This document shows positions 34,851 to 43,370 of a stretch of 64,000 nucleotides of DNA, one piece after another. The position numbers and the translations under genes are program-made. Location: the NCBI RefSeq assembly GCF_034676725.1, contig NZ_JAUCBR010000004.1, forward strand, positions 310,001 to 374,000. The letters are read 5' to 3'. Positions within the stretch are counted from its first letter, which is position 1; each line of letters opens with the position of its first letter. The DNA is from Denitromonas sp. (GTDB taxonomy: Bacteria > Pseudomonadota > Gammaproteobacteria > Burkholderiales > Rhodocyclaceae). The notes below the pieces were generated by a model that saw nothing but the letters and a program-made list of their open reading frames with translations, was not told the DNA's origin and made no database searches.

Positions 34851-35916
34851 TCAGTGGCGATCCGCGATCGGCAACAGCAAGGTGAAACAAGTACGTCCGG
34901 GGACGCTGTTCGACTTCGATCATGCCGTGGTGCTGCTCGATGAAGCCCTGCGCCAGCGACAACCCCAATCCGCTCCCTCCATCCCGGCCCGATACCAGCG
35001 GGTAGAAGATCTGGTCCCGGATCTCTTCCGGAATGCCCGGGCCGTTGTCGATGACTTGCAATTCGAGTGCCAGTTTGTGACGGCGCTTGGCCAGGGTGAC
35101 CTGGCGGGCCGCGCGGGTGCGCAAAATGATCTCGCCCGCGCCCTCCACCGCCTGGGCGGCGTTGCGCACGATGTTGAGCACGGCCTGGATCAGTTGCTCG
35201 CGGTCGCCGGTCAGGTCCGGCAGGCTGGTGTCATAGTCGCGGCGCACGGTGACGCCGGGGAATTCGGCCAGAATCAGCCGGCGAACCCGTTCGAGCACGT
35301 CATGCAGGTTGAGCGGCGCCGGACGCATGACGGCATGGGTGCCGAGCAGGCGCTTCATGAGGGCCTGCAAGCGGTCGGCCTCGGCGATGATGACCTGGGT
35401 GTATTCCTTGAGTTGCGGGTCGTCGAGCTCGCCCTCGAGCAACTGGGCCGAGCCGCGAATGCCGCCGAGCGGATTCTTGATCTCGTGGGCCAGGTTGCGG
35501 ATCAGCTCACGGTTGGCTTGCTGCTGCTGCAGCAAGACCTCCTCCCGGGTGACGCGCAGCTGCGCTTCGATCGGCCGGAACTCAAGCAGCAAGCGTACGC
35601 CGGGCGCCTCGACGGGGCTGACCGTGCAGTCGATCTCGATCGGTGCGTCGCGCCCCGGGGGGACGATGCGCAGATCCTTGCCGGTATAGCTCCAGTTGTT
35701 GTTGAGCGCGTTGTACAGCGCGGCGGCCAGCCCCGGCGGCTCTCCGAGCAAGGCGTCGAGCGAGCGGCCGGCATGGCGGCGGGCACTGACGCCGAAGAGA
35801 TTTTCGGCGCCGGCGTTGAGATACTGGACGATGAGCTTGTCATCGACCAGCACGACGGCCGTTGACAACAGATCGAGGCCGGAGAACTGATTGGTGCGGG
35901 AGGCGTCTTGGGTCAT
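34851..35916 (-). CDS. ntrB: nitrogen sensor kinase NtrB, last 19 codons out of frame as written
   Basis: Frame-corrected length 354 residues. PAS domain about 10-115 (AVVLVDDKLIVQYLNAGAENLFG), phosphorylated His in NLAHEIKNPLGGIRGSAQLL, N box NIVRNAAQA, G1 VIDNGPGIP and G2 GGSGLGLSLAQGFIEQH. As written the frame leaves the family sequence after HHGMIEVE and runs on into ntrC to 34621. Deleting one C at 34908 (coding GTCGAA[C]AGC) restores the canonical end SVPGRTCFTLLLPIADRH and a stop at 34851. It phosphorylates or dephosphorylates NtrC under PII control. Catalytic parts are all upstream of the shift, but the terminal beta strand would be altered if the shift is real. Confidence 0.9.
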
Positions 35917-35961
35917 ATGCGGGAAGCCAGAGCAAAATACGCGCCACTTCCCGCGGCGCGA

Positions 35962-36444
35962 TCAACGCAGATTGGACAGTTCTTTTTTCAAGGCTTCGAT
36001 ATTGCGCTCGTGCTGCGCCACCGCGTCCTGGAAAGGCTGCAGGCGGTCGAGCTTTTTCTGGTAGTTGCGCTCGTTGCCGTAGCGCACGGCATCGGCTTCA
36101 TCCAGCGCCTTGCGCGCCGCTTCGAGCGCAGCCTCTTCGCTGGCCAGTTCGGTCTCGAGCAGTTTGCGCCGCTCGCCGTCGCGGGCGCGCTGGTCATCGG
36201 GCGACACCTTGGGGAAGCCGCCCGGTGCCGGCGTGGCGGCCGGCGCCTTGGACGACGGCACGCTGCCGGGCACCGACGACACCGGCAGGTCGCGGCTGAG
36301 GCGCTCACAGCCCTTGGCGTCACGGGCATTGGTGTAGGTCACCCGCTTCTGGCCGGTCACCGGGTCGGTTTCAACACATTTGTAGACATCGGCCAGCGCC
36401 AGCGGGCTGATCAGCGCAGAGGCAAGCGCGAGGGCAAATTTCAT
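35962..36444 (-). CDS. DUF4124 periplasmic protein with coiled coil
   Basis: 160 residues: a signal peptide MKFALALASALISPLALADV, a short DUF4124 domain (YKCVETDPVTGQKRVTYTN) with paired Cys, a Pro/Ala linker, and a C-terminal charged coiled coil (residues about 95-160) rich in Glu, Ala and Lys. DUF4124 proteins commonly sit next to glnA/ntrBC in betaproteobacteria, without known function. ATG at 36444 or 36450. It lies between the glnA terminator and ntrB with a 45-bp gap to the latter, so it may head the ntrBC transcript. Confidence 0.88.
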   Translation of the reverse strand: MKFALALASALISPLALADVYKCVETDPVTGQKRVTYTNARDAKGCERLSRDLPVSSVPGSVPSSKAPAATPAPGGFPKVSPDDQRARDGERRKLLETELASEEAALEAARKALDEADAVRYGNERNYQKKLDRLQPFQDAVAQHERNIEALKKELSNLR

Positions 36445-36525
36445 TGGCATGTCCGCACAAGTGGGTGGATGGCCCAGTGTAGCAATCCGACGGGCGGTTT
36501 GCGCTGCATCGGGCAAATCCGTGAA

Positions 36526-36560
36526 CAAAAAAAGGACGGGGCACACCCCGTCCTTTTTTC
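36526..36560. terminator. bidirectional-looking terminator after glnA
   Basis: Stem AAGGACGGGG/CCCCGTCCTT with loop CACA, an A-run on the left and a T-run on the right. For the minus-strand genes it closes glnA, 23 bp after its stop, separating it from the DUF4124-ntrBC genes. Confidence 0.88.
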
Positions 36561-36582
36561 AACGCATCAACCTGACGATGGA

Positions 36583-37992
36583 TTACAGGCTGTAGTACAG
36601 GTCGAATTCAACCGGGTGCGTGGTCACACGCAGACGATCGACTTCTTCGGACTTCAGTGCGATGTAGGCATCGATGAAGTCATTGGAGAACACGCCACCA
36701 CGGGTCAGGAACTCGCGATCCTTGTCGAGGTACTCCAGCGCCTGGTCGAGGCTGGTGCACACGGTCGGGATCAGCGCGTCTTCTTCCGGCGGCAGGTCGT
36801 ACAGGTTCTTGTCGGCCGCATCGCCCGGGTGAATCTTGTTCTGGATGCCGTCCAGGCCGGCCATCAGCAGGGCCGAGAAGCACAGGTACGGGTTGGCCAG
36901 GGGATCCGGGAAGCGCGCTTCGATACGACGGCCCTTCGGGTTGGCAACGTACGGGATGCGGATCGAGGCGGAACGGTTGCGGGCCGAGTAGGCCAGCTTG
37001 GTCGGCGCTTCGTAGTGCGGCACCAGGCGCTTGTACGAGTTGGTGCCCGGGTTGGTGATGGCGTTCAGCGCGCGGGCGTGCTTGATGATGCCGCCGATGT
37101 AGTACAGGGCGGTATCGGACAGACCAGCGTAGCCGTTGCCGGCGAACAGGTTCTGGCCGTCTTTCCAGATCGACTGGTGCACGTGCATGCCGGAACCGTT
37201 GTCGCCAACGATGGGCTTGGGCATGAAGGTGGCGGTCTTGCCGTACTGGTGTGCCACGTTGTGCACGATGTACTTGAGGACCTGGGTCCAGTCAGCGCGC
37301 TGGGTCAGGGTGCTGAACTTGGTGCCGATTTCGCACTGGCCAGCGTTGGCCACTTCGTGGTGATGCACTTCGACCGGCACGCCGCAGGCCTCGAGCGCCA
37401 GCACCATGGCGGCGCGGATGTCGTTGAGGCTGTCGACCGGCGGGACGGGGAAGTAGCCGCCCTTGACGCGCGGACGGTGGCCGGTGTTGCCACCTTCGAA
37501 CTTGTCAGCGGTCGACCAGGCGGCCTCTTCCGAGATGATCTTGCTGTAGACGCCGGACATGTCGACCGACCATTCGACCGCGTCGAAAATGAAGAACTCG
37601 GGTTCCGGGCCGAAGTAGGCGGTGTCGCCGATGCCGGAGCTCTTCAGATAGGCTTCGGCGCGCTTGGCGATGGAGCGCGGGTCGCGGTCGTAGCCCTTGC
37701 CGTCGGACGGCTCGATCACGTCGCAGGACAGCACCAGCGTGGTTTCGTCGTAGAACGGGTCGATGTAGGCGGACGACGCTTCCGGCATGAGGATCATGTC
37801 GGAGGCCTGGATGCCTTTCCAGCCAGCGATGGACGAACCATCGAAGGGGTGACCGTGCTCGAAGTGCTCCAGCTCAAAAGCGGACACCGGCAGGCTGACG
37901 TGCTGCTCTTTGCCGCGGGTATCGGTAAAACGGAGGTCAACGAAGCGCGCTTCGTTGTCCTCGATCATCTTCATGACATTCTCAGGACTCAT
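36583..37992 (-). CDS. glnA: glutamine synthetase, type I
   Basis: 469 residues, the length of the adenylylated GSI-beta class. Signatures: FDGSSIAGWKG near residue 50, the ammonia/Glu-binding EVHHHEVANAGQCEIG (residues about 208-223), KPIVGDNGSGMHVHQS and the adenylylation Tyr398 in NKIHPGDAADKNLYDLPPEE. It makes glutamine from glutamate, ammonia and ATP. ATG at 37992 has a GGAG site; a GTG two codons upstream is possible. Transcription is from a sigma-54 promoter with two NtrC boxes upstream, so expression should rise under nitrogen limitation. Confidence 0.97.
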   Translation of the reverse strand: MSPENVMKMIEDNEARFVDLRFTDTRGKEQHVSLPVSAFELEHFEHGHPFDGSSIAGWKGIQASDMILMPEASSAYIDPFYDETTLVLSCDVIEPSDGKGYDRDPRSIAKRAEAYLKSSGIGDTAYFGPEPEFFIFDAVEWSVDMSGVYSKIISEEAAWSTADKFEGGNTGHRPRVKGGYFPVPPVDSLNDIRAAMVLALEACGVPVEVHHHEVANAGQCEIGTKFSTLTQRADWTQVLKYIVHNVAHQYGKTATFMPKPIVGDNGSGMHVHQSIWKDGQNLFAGNGYAGLSDTALYYIGGIIKHARALNAITNPGTNSYKRLVPHYEAPTKLAYSARNRSASIRIPYVANPKGRRIEARFPDPLANPYLCFSALLMAGLDGIQNKIHPGDAADKNLYDLPPEEDALIPTVCTSLDQALEYLDKDREFLTRGGVFSNDFIDAYIALKSEEVDRLRVTTHPVEFDLYYSL

Positions 37993-38063
37993 GGTCACTC
38001 CTAGCGTGGTGAGACGAATTACACAAAACCTGCCATTGCTGGCAAATCAACGGGGTCTGTCAA

Positions 38064-38080
38064 AGCAGATATCATGCCAC
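38064..38080 (-). promoter_or_regulatory. glnA: sigma-54 promoter of glnA
   Basis: Minus-strand GTGGCATGATATCTGCT: -24 TGGCA and -12 TGCT with GG and GC ten bases apart. It is about 75 bp upstream of the glnA ATG, with a predicted start near 38053. Confidence 0.8.
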
Positions 38081-38141
38081 GACGCTCCCCTCCCTCTGAC
38101 GACCCTTTTCGCCCCATTTCGGGGACCGATCCGGTCCGCCA

Positions 38142-38160
38142 GCGCACCAAATTGATGCGC
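38142..38160. promoter_or_regulatory. glnA: NtrC box 1 of glnA
   Basis: GCGCACCAAATTGATGCGC keeps GCACC and an inverted TGC half-site at NtrC spacing, centred about 97 bp upstream of the predicted sigma-54 start. Confidence 0.65.
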
Positions 38161-38172
38161 CAAACTCAGTAT

Positions 38173-38189
38173 TGCACCGTTACGGTGCG
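38173..38189. promoter_or_regulatory. glnA: NtrC box 2 of glnA
   Basis: TGCACCGTTACGGTGCG contains a perfect GCACC-N5-GGTGC palindrome, about 128 bp upstream of the predicted start. It overlaps the last codons of the upstream cation-efflux gene, whose stop is at 38180. Confidence 0.8.
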
Positions 38190-39358
38190 TCGCTGCCATG
38201 AACACGCACCGCGCGGATTTCCGGGTGTACAGAAATCTCCCGCGCCATGCGCGCACTGAGCTGCTCGGCCCGCCCCGCCTGCGCCAGCCACGACAGCGGA
38301 AAAAACAGTTCGACCTCGATCCGCCCGCCCAGATGATGGATCAGCATGCGTCGCGGCTCGGGCACCTCGTCGCCCAGCATGGCCCGCACCCAGCCGGCCA
38401 GCGTCTCCCGGTCGGGCAGCGGCCCGACCGGGACCACCGGACTATCGAGATCATCCTCGGCGTCGATATGCACCAGCACGTCCTGGACCTCGGCGTGTAG
38501 CTGGCACACCCGCAGCCGCACCGCCTCGGCGATGGCATGCCCTTCGGAGACGCTGATGCGCGGATCAACGAGCACATGCGCGTCACACAGGATGCGGTGT
38601 GCCATGCGGCGTGTTCGCAGGTCATGCACGCCGCGCGCACCGGGCGTGGCGGCAATGGTATCGCGGATCTTGCTCACCACCTCGGCCGACACGGCGGTGT
38701 CGACCAGCTCGCGCACCGCGGCTGCGGCCAGCATCACTCCCATGCGCAAAATCATGAAACCCACCAGCGCGGCGGCCAGCGGCTCGACAAAGCGGTAGCC
38801 GAACAAGCCGCCCGCAATGCCCACCGCCACCACCAGTGACGAGGCGGCATCGGTGCGGGCATGCCAGGCATTGGCTTCGAGCATGCGCGAGTTGAGCCGG
38901 CGGCTGGCCGCCAGGGTGAAGCGGAACAGCCCCTCCTTGGCGACGAGCGTACCCAGCGCCATCCACAGGGCGACCGGATGCAGGGGCGGCAACTCGGCGG
39001 CGTCCTGGATACGGACGCCGGCGCTCCAGAGGAAACCGCCGCCCACCACCACCAGCACCAGGCCGAGGAACATCGACACCACGGTCTCGATACGATCGTG
39101 GCCATAGGGATGGTTGGCGTCGGCTGGATCGGCGCCCTTGCGCGCGGCCAGCAGCACCAGGCCGTCGGTCAGCAGGTCCGACAGGGTATGCATGGCGTCG
39201 GCCACGAGGCTGAACGCATTGGCGAACAGGCCGATGATCAGCTGCAGCACGGTGAGCGTCAGGTTAGTCACCATGGCGACCAGCGTGACGCGCTGCGCCG
39301 CGCGCGAGCGCGTGGCATCGTCCATCGGTACGGCAGCGGGCTTGGCTTCGCCTGTCAT
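38180..39358 (-). CDS. cation diffusion facilitator (CDF) transporter
   Basis: 392 residues. The six-span CDF domain occupies about residues 20-215. Metal-site residues are in SLVADAMHTLSDLLTDG (membrane segment 2) and ANAWHARTDAASSLVVAVG (segment 5), both HxxxD-type. A longer than usual cytoplasmic C-terminal part follows (residues about 215-392): a standard CDF dimerisation domain plus an extra segment of about 80 residues resembling a second such domain. It exports divalent metals such as Zn, Co, Fe or Mn; the metal is not decidable. The start is set at MTGEAKP; the frame is open upstream. Confidence 0.9.
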   Translation of the reverse strand: MTGEAKPAAVPMDDATRSRAAQRVTLVAMVTNLTLTVLQLIIGLFANAFSLVADAMHTLSDLLTDGLVLLAARKGADPADANHPYGHDRIETVVSMFLGLVLVVVGGGFLWSAGVRIQDAAELPPLHPVALWMALGTLVAKEGLFRFTLAASRRLNSRMLEANAWHARTDAASSLVVAVGIAGGLFGYRFVEPLAAALVGFMILRMGVMLAAAAVRELVDTAVSAEVVSKIRDTIAATPGARGVHDLRTRRMAHRILCDAHVLVDPRISVSEGHAIAEAVRLRVCQLHAEVQDVLVHIDAEDDLDSPVVPVGPLPDRETLAGWVRAMLGDEVPEPRRMLIHHLGGRIEVELFFPLSWLAQAGRAEQLSARMAREISVHPEIRAVRVHGSDAP

Positions 39359-39407
39359 GGCTGAACGGGTATACTTGCGAATCCGCCATTCTAGCCGGAT
39401 CGCCGCC

Positions 39408-39860
39408 ATGGGCACACTGACCGAACTCCTTTCGCTGGCGCAGCAGCGCGCGCGCGACCTGAACCTTCCCTATGCCGGCGCCCTGACCCCGGCCGAAGCC
39501 CATCAGGTGTGGCAGGCCGCACCCGGCGCCCGCCTGGTCGATGTGCGCACCCGCGCCGAGTGGGACTGGGTCGGGCGCATTCCCGGCGCCGCCGAAATCG
39601 AATGGATGAGCTACCCCGGCAACCAGCCGAATCCGCACTTCCTCGCCGAACTCAAACGCCAGATCGACCCGGAAGCGGTGGTGCTGTTCATCTGCCGCAG
39701 CGGCCAGCGCTCGAGCAAGGCCGCGACAGTGGCCACCGACGCCGGCTATACGAACAGCTACAACGTGCTCGAAGGTTTCGAGGGCGACAAGGACGCCCGC
39801 GGCCATCGCAACGCCATCGGCGGCTGGCGCAAGGCCGGCCTGCCCTGGCAGCAGGGCTGA
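39408..39860 (+). CDS. rhodanese-like sulfurtransferase
   Basis: 150 residues, one rhodanese domain. The active-site loop is ICRSGQRS with Cys96, the classical CRxGxR form found in thiosulfate sulfurtransferases. LVDVRTRAEWDWVGRIPGA is the CDC25-like first signature. It precedes nadA by 57 bp on the same strand, divergent from the CDF gene. It may supply sulfur for the NadA iron-sulfur cluster or be independent; no direct evidence. Confidence 0.9.
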   Translation: MGTLTELLSLAQQRARDLNLPYAGALTPAEAHQVWQAAPGARLVDVRTRAEWDWVGRIPGAAEIEWMSYPGNQPNPHFLAELKRQIDPEAVVLFICRSGQRSSKAATVATDAGYTNSYNVLEGFEGDKDARGHRNAIGGWRKAGLPWQQG

Positions 39861-39917
39861 CGAACCCGCCCGGAAATCCGCTGTCTGACGTACGCCTCTT
39901 GATACACAAGGAAGGAC

Positions 39918-41018
39918 ATGGAAGTCGCCACCATCAGCTTTGACCGCTTCAACACCCTGAAGGACGAGGACGCCCAGGCGCGCATCCGCGCCGCCCGCGC
40001 CAAGCTCGGCGACAAGGCCGTGCTGCTGTGCCACCACTACCAGCGCGCCGACGTCTATCAGCATGCAGACCTCACCGGCGATTCGCTCAAGCTGGCCAAG
40101 CTGGCCTCGGAAACCGACGCCGAATACATCGTGTTCTGCGGCGTGCACTTCATGGCCGAGGTGGCCGACATCCTGTCCAGCGACCAGCAGATCGCCATCC
40201 TGCCCGACCTGGCCGCCGGCTGTTCGATGGCCGACATGGCCAACCTCGCCAAGGTCGAGCGCTGCTGGCGCGAGCTGACCGAAGTGCTGGGCAACCCGGA
40301 CGAGGTCATCACCCCGGTCACCTACATCAACTCGGCCGCCGACCTGAAGGCCTTCTGCGGCGAACACGGCGGCATCGTGTGCACCTCGACCAACGCGCCG
40401 ACCATCCTCGACTGGTCATTCAAGCAACGCGAGAAAGTGCTGTTCTTCCCCGATCAGCACCTTGGCCGCTGGACGGGCTACAAACAAGACATCCCGCTCG
40501 ACGAAATGCTGGTGTGGGACCCGGACCAGGAGTACGGCGGCCTCACCCCGGAGCAGATCAAGAAGGCGCGCATCCTGCTGTGGAAGGGCCACTGCTCGGT
40601 GCACCAGATGTTCCAGGAGAGCCACATCCGCCGCTGGCGCATGCAGCATCCGGACGGCTTCGTCATCTCCCACCCCGAGAGCAACCTCGAGGTGTGCAAG
40701 GCCTCCGACTATGTCGGCTCGACCGAGTACATCATCAAGACCATCAAGGCCGGCCCCGATGGCTCGCGCTGGCTGGTGGGCACCGAGCTGAATCTGGTCA
40801 ACCGACTGGCCGAAGAAGAAAAGGCGCGCGGCACCATCGTCGAGTTCATGGCGCCGACCGTGTGCATGTGCTCAACCATGCAGCGCATCGACCCGCAGCA
40901 CCTGGCCTGGACGCTGGAAAACCTCGTCGAGGGCAAGGTGGTCAACCGCATCTCGGTGCCGCCGCACGAGGCCGAGATGGCCAAGGTGGCGCTGGACCGC
41001 ATGCTGTCGGTGTCCTGA
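39918..41018 (+). CDS. nadA: quinolinate synthase
   Basis: 366 residues. It condenses iminoaspartate with dihydroxyacetone phosphate to quinolinate for NAD synthesis and carries a [4Fe-4S] cluster. The visible motifs are CHHYQRADVYQHADLTGDSL, the Cys in IVFCGVHFMAEVADIL, STNAPTILDW and the terminal CMCSTM with further Cys ligands. The ATG has AAGGAAGG upstream. A strong terminator follows. Confidence 0.96.
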   Translation: MEVATISFDRFNTLKDEDAQARIRAARAKLGDKAVLLCHHYQRADVYQHADLTGDSLKLAKLASETDAEYIVFCGVHFMAEVADILSSDQQIAILPDLAAGCSMADMANLAKVERCWRELTEVLGNPDEVITPVTYINSAADLKAFCGEHGGIVCTSTNAPTILDWSFKQREKVLFFPDQHLGRWTGYKQDIPLDEMLVWDPDQEYGGLTPEQIKKARILLWKGHCSVHQMFQESHIRRWRMQHPDGFVISHPESNLEVCKASDYVGSTEYIIKTIKAGPDGSRWLVGTELNLVNRLAEEEKARGTIVEFMAPTVCMCSTMQRIDPQHLAWTLENLVEGKVVNRISVPPHEAEMAKVALDRMLSVS

Positions 41019-41033
41019 ACCCGCCCCCGCGGA

Positions 41034-41071
41034 CGAAAAAAACGGCGCCTGCATCGGCGCCGTTTTTTTTA
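41034..41071. terminator. rho-independent terminator of nadA
   Basis: Stem AACGGCGCC/GGCGCCGTT, loop of six, A-run before and eight T after. It lies between the convergent nadA and chemoreceptor genes and could stop transcription from both sides. Confidence 0.92.
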
Positions 41072-41102
41072 TGGCGTCACCGCCGCTCAGACGCTCAGGC
41101 GC

Positions 41103-42797
41103 TCAGACCTGGAAGCGGTCCACCGAAGCCTTCAGGTCGTTGGACAGCCGGCGCAGGGACTCGGCCGCCTCGGCCGTATGCGCCACCGCCGCCGCGTTCT
41201 CGTCGGTCGCACGGGCGATCTGCTCCACATGCTGGGCAATGCTGTGGCTCACGCTGGTCTGCTCCTTCACCGAGCCTGAGATCTCGCTCATGCCCTGCGC
41301 GGCGCGGGTCGCCGACTCGCCGGTGGCGGTCATGATGCCGTTCATGCCGGTCAGATGCGTCTTTCCGGCATCGAGCGCGGCCGTGCCACGTGCCACCGCC
41401 GCCTCGACCGATTTCGACTGATCGGCCAGCGATGCGGTCACCCGGTCGATCTCGTGCGCGGCCTTGGCCGATTTCTCGGCCAGCTTGCGCACCTCGTCGG
41501 CCACCACCGCAAAGCCCCGGCCCTGCTCCCCGGCGCGGGCCGCTTCGATCGCGGCGTTGAGCGCCAGCAGGTTGGTCTGCTCGGCAATCTCGGTGACCTG
41601 GCCGGTCATGCTCTCGATGCTGCGTGTGCGCGCCACGAACTCGCTCACTGACTCGGCAATGGCCTGCACCGCCGCTTCGGTCCGCCCCAGCTCGGACGAC
41701 AGCCCGGCGAGCGTTTTCAGCCCGCTCTTTGCCTGCGCCAGGTTGTCGCCAGCCAGCGCCGACACATCACTGGCGTGGTCGGCCACGGTGCTTACGCTCA
41801 CCGACATCTCCTCCATCGCGGCGGCGGTTTCGGCGGCCGCGTCGGCCTGGGCCGTCGAGGCGGCGTGCACCTGGTCGGCGGCGGCGCTCAGCCGCAGGGC
41901 CGCGCCGTCGACCGCCTCGGCGTTGCCGCGTACGCCCCGGATGATCTCGTTCAACGAATCGAGCAGGTGGTTGAAGCTGTCGGATATCCGCGCCAGCTCA
42001 CCGGTGCCTTGCGGCGCCCGCACCCGCAGGTCACGCGTCAGCTGCACCTGGTGAGCGGCCTCGCTGAGCGCCGCGGCGCTCCGCGACACCCGCCGTGCCA
42101 CCGTCCACGCCAGCGCCGCGACCACCAGCCCGCCGCCAAGGATCAAGGCCACCACCACGCCAACGCCACCGTTGATCTCGTTGGCAATGCCGTCGATGGG
42201 CACCGTGACCCCGATTACGCCGCGCAGATCGCCGACCTTCCAGTCGTTCTTGGGCGTTTCCGGGTGATTGTTATGGCAACCGACGCAGCCCTCTGCCATG
42301 CGGTCACCGACCGCGTAGCGCAGCGACAGCCGGCCATTGATGGTCTCGACCCGGCTGACTGGGGTATTCGGGTCCTTGGCCAGTGCATCCATGGCCGCGT
42401 TCTCGAAGTCATCGTAGCGCTCGGTCTTGACCCGGTGCGGGAACGGGAAACGGCTGTAGAGGCGCACCTGCATACCTTCATGGTCGCGCGCAATGCTCTC
42501 GCCGAGCGTCTTGACCAGCGTCGCCGGCAACGGCAGCACATTGCTGTGGTCCATGAAATCGTAGTTGAGCGTGGCCCCCGCGGTGCGCGCGCGCGGCACG
42601 ATTTCCTTGGTATAGAACGCCCGCAGCGAAATGATCTGGTCCGCCAGCGCCGAGGCGGTATTGATGCCCGCCGCGGTGGCCGTATCGGCCCGCATCTGGT
42701 TGAGCAAGGCCACCACCGCCGCCACCACCACTAGGCCGCTGACCACCACCGGAAGCAGGAACTGGCGGGCCAGCCCCATTCGATTGAACCACTGCAT
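41103..42797 (-). CDS. methyl-accepting chemotaxis protein with a c-type haem-binding sensor domain
   Basis: 564 residues. TM1 about 9-33, periplasmic sensor about 34-208, TM2 about 209-233, HAMP about 234-290, then the cytoplasmic signalling coiled coil with the conserved hairpin (EQTNLLALNAAIEAARAGEQ). The periplasmic part has the DUF3365/Tll0287-like pattern with CxxCH at 171-175 (CVGCHNNHP), a covalent haem-binding motif, so it probably senses redox state, oxygen or NO. The C-terminus lacks an NWETF-type pentapeptide for CheR/CheB tethering. It stands alone, without other che genes in the window. Confidence 0.92.
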   Translation of the reverse strand: MQWFNRMGLARQFLLPVVVSGLVVVAAVVALLNQMRADTATAAGINTASALADQIISLRAFYTKEIVPRARTAGATLNYDFMDHSNVLPLPATLVKTLGESIARDHEGMQVRLYSRFPFPHRVKTERYDDFENAAMDALAKDPNTPVSRVETINGRLSLRYAVGDRMAEGCVGCHNNHPETPKNDWKVGDLRGVIGVTVPIDGIANEINGGVGVVVALILGGGLVVAALAWTVARRVSRSAAALSEAAHQVQLTRDLRVRAPQGTGELARISDSFNHLLDSLNEIIRGVRGNAEAVDGAALRLSAAADQVHAASTAQADAAAETAAAMEEMSVSVSTVADHASDVSALAGDNLAQAKSGLKTLAGLSSELGRTEAAVQAIAESVSEFVARTRSIESMTGQVTEIAEQTNLLALNAAIEAARAGEQGRGFAVVADEVRKLAEKSAKAAHEIDRVTASLADQSKSVEAAVARGTAALDAGKTHLTGMNGIMTATGESATRAAQGMSEISGSVKEQTSVSHSIAQHVEQIARATDENAAAVAHTAEAAESLRRLSNDLKASVDRFQV

Positions 42798-42920
42798 GAC
42801 GCCATCCTGTTGCCCGTTGCGGGCGATGAAGAACGATGGCGTTGCTTACGACGACCTGGGCCCCGACTTGATGGCGTCAAGCCCGCTCGGGCTGACTTTG
42901 TGTCGAAAAATTGACAGCCA

Positions 42921-43370
42921 TCAACTGCCGAGAAAATCGGCCACCACCGGATCGGCCTTGAGCGCGTCCAGATCGGTTGCGGTAGGCAGTTGCGGGCGGT
43001 CGCGCTCGGCGTTGACCATGCACAGAAAACCGAGCGGCTCACCGGCGTCGGCCCGGAACTGGTGCCAGCACCAGGCCGGGATATGGATCAGGTCGTGCGG
43101 CCCGACCGCACTCACCCGCCCATCGACCAGGCAGCGCCCGCGGCCGCGCAGGATCATCACCGCGTGGGCGTGCTCATGGCGTTCAAGTGTGGAGTGCCCG
43201 CCGGCAGCCACCTCGAAGTAACGCAGCTCGCAGCCCAGCTCGGCGGAGGCAAACAGGCGCTGCCGGGTCACGTCCTTGAACGGTGCCGCCCCCTCGGCCT
43301 TGTACGCCAGTAGCTCGACCGCCTCCCAGCGGAAGCCGGGCAAGGCCTTGCGCACGGGTTGATCAGCCAT
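42921..43370 (-). CDS. cupin protein coupled to the RuBisCO-like protein
   Basis: 149 residues with one cupin domain. The metal ligands are visible: motif 1 RHEHAHAVMILRGRG (two His and neighbouring positions) and motif 2 DLIHIPAWCWHQF (His). The ATG overlaps the stop of the RuBisCO-like-protein gene by 8 bases, so the two are made together. In Rhodospirillum rubrum a cupin encoded by the RLP converts 1-methylthioxylulose 5-phosphate to 1-deoxyxylulose 5-phosphate and methanethiol. The same role is proposed here from the pairing and the HEHAHAVMILRG signature. Another metal-dependent lyase or isomerase is possible. Confidence 0.85.
   Translation of the reverse strand: MADQPVRKALPGFRWEAVELLAYKAEGAAPFKDVTRQRLFASAELGCELRYFEVAAGGHSTLERHEHAHAVMILRGRGRCLVDGRVSAVGPHDLIHIPAWCWHQFRADAGEPLGFLCMVNAERDRPQLPTATDLDALKADPVVADFLGS

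Noticed and set aside
42870..42900. Hairpin AGCCCG-CT-CGGGCT after the cupin gene as a terminator
   Set aside because: No T-run follows on the minus strand and the loop is only two bases; it is not called.
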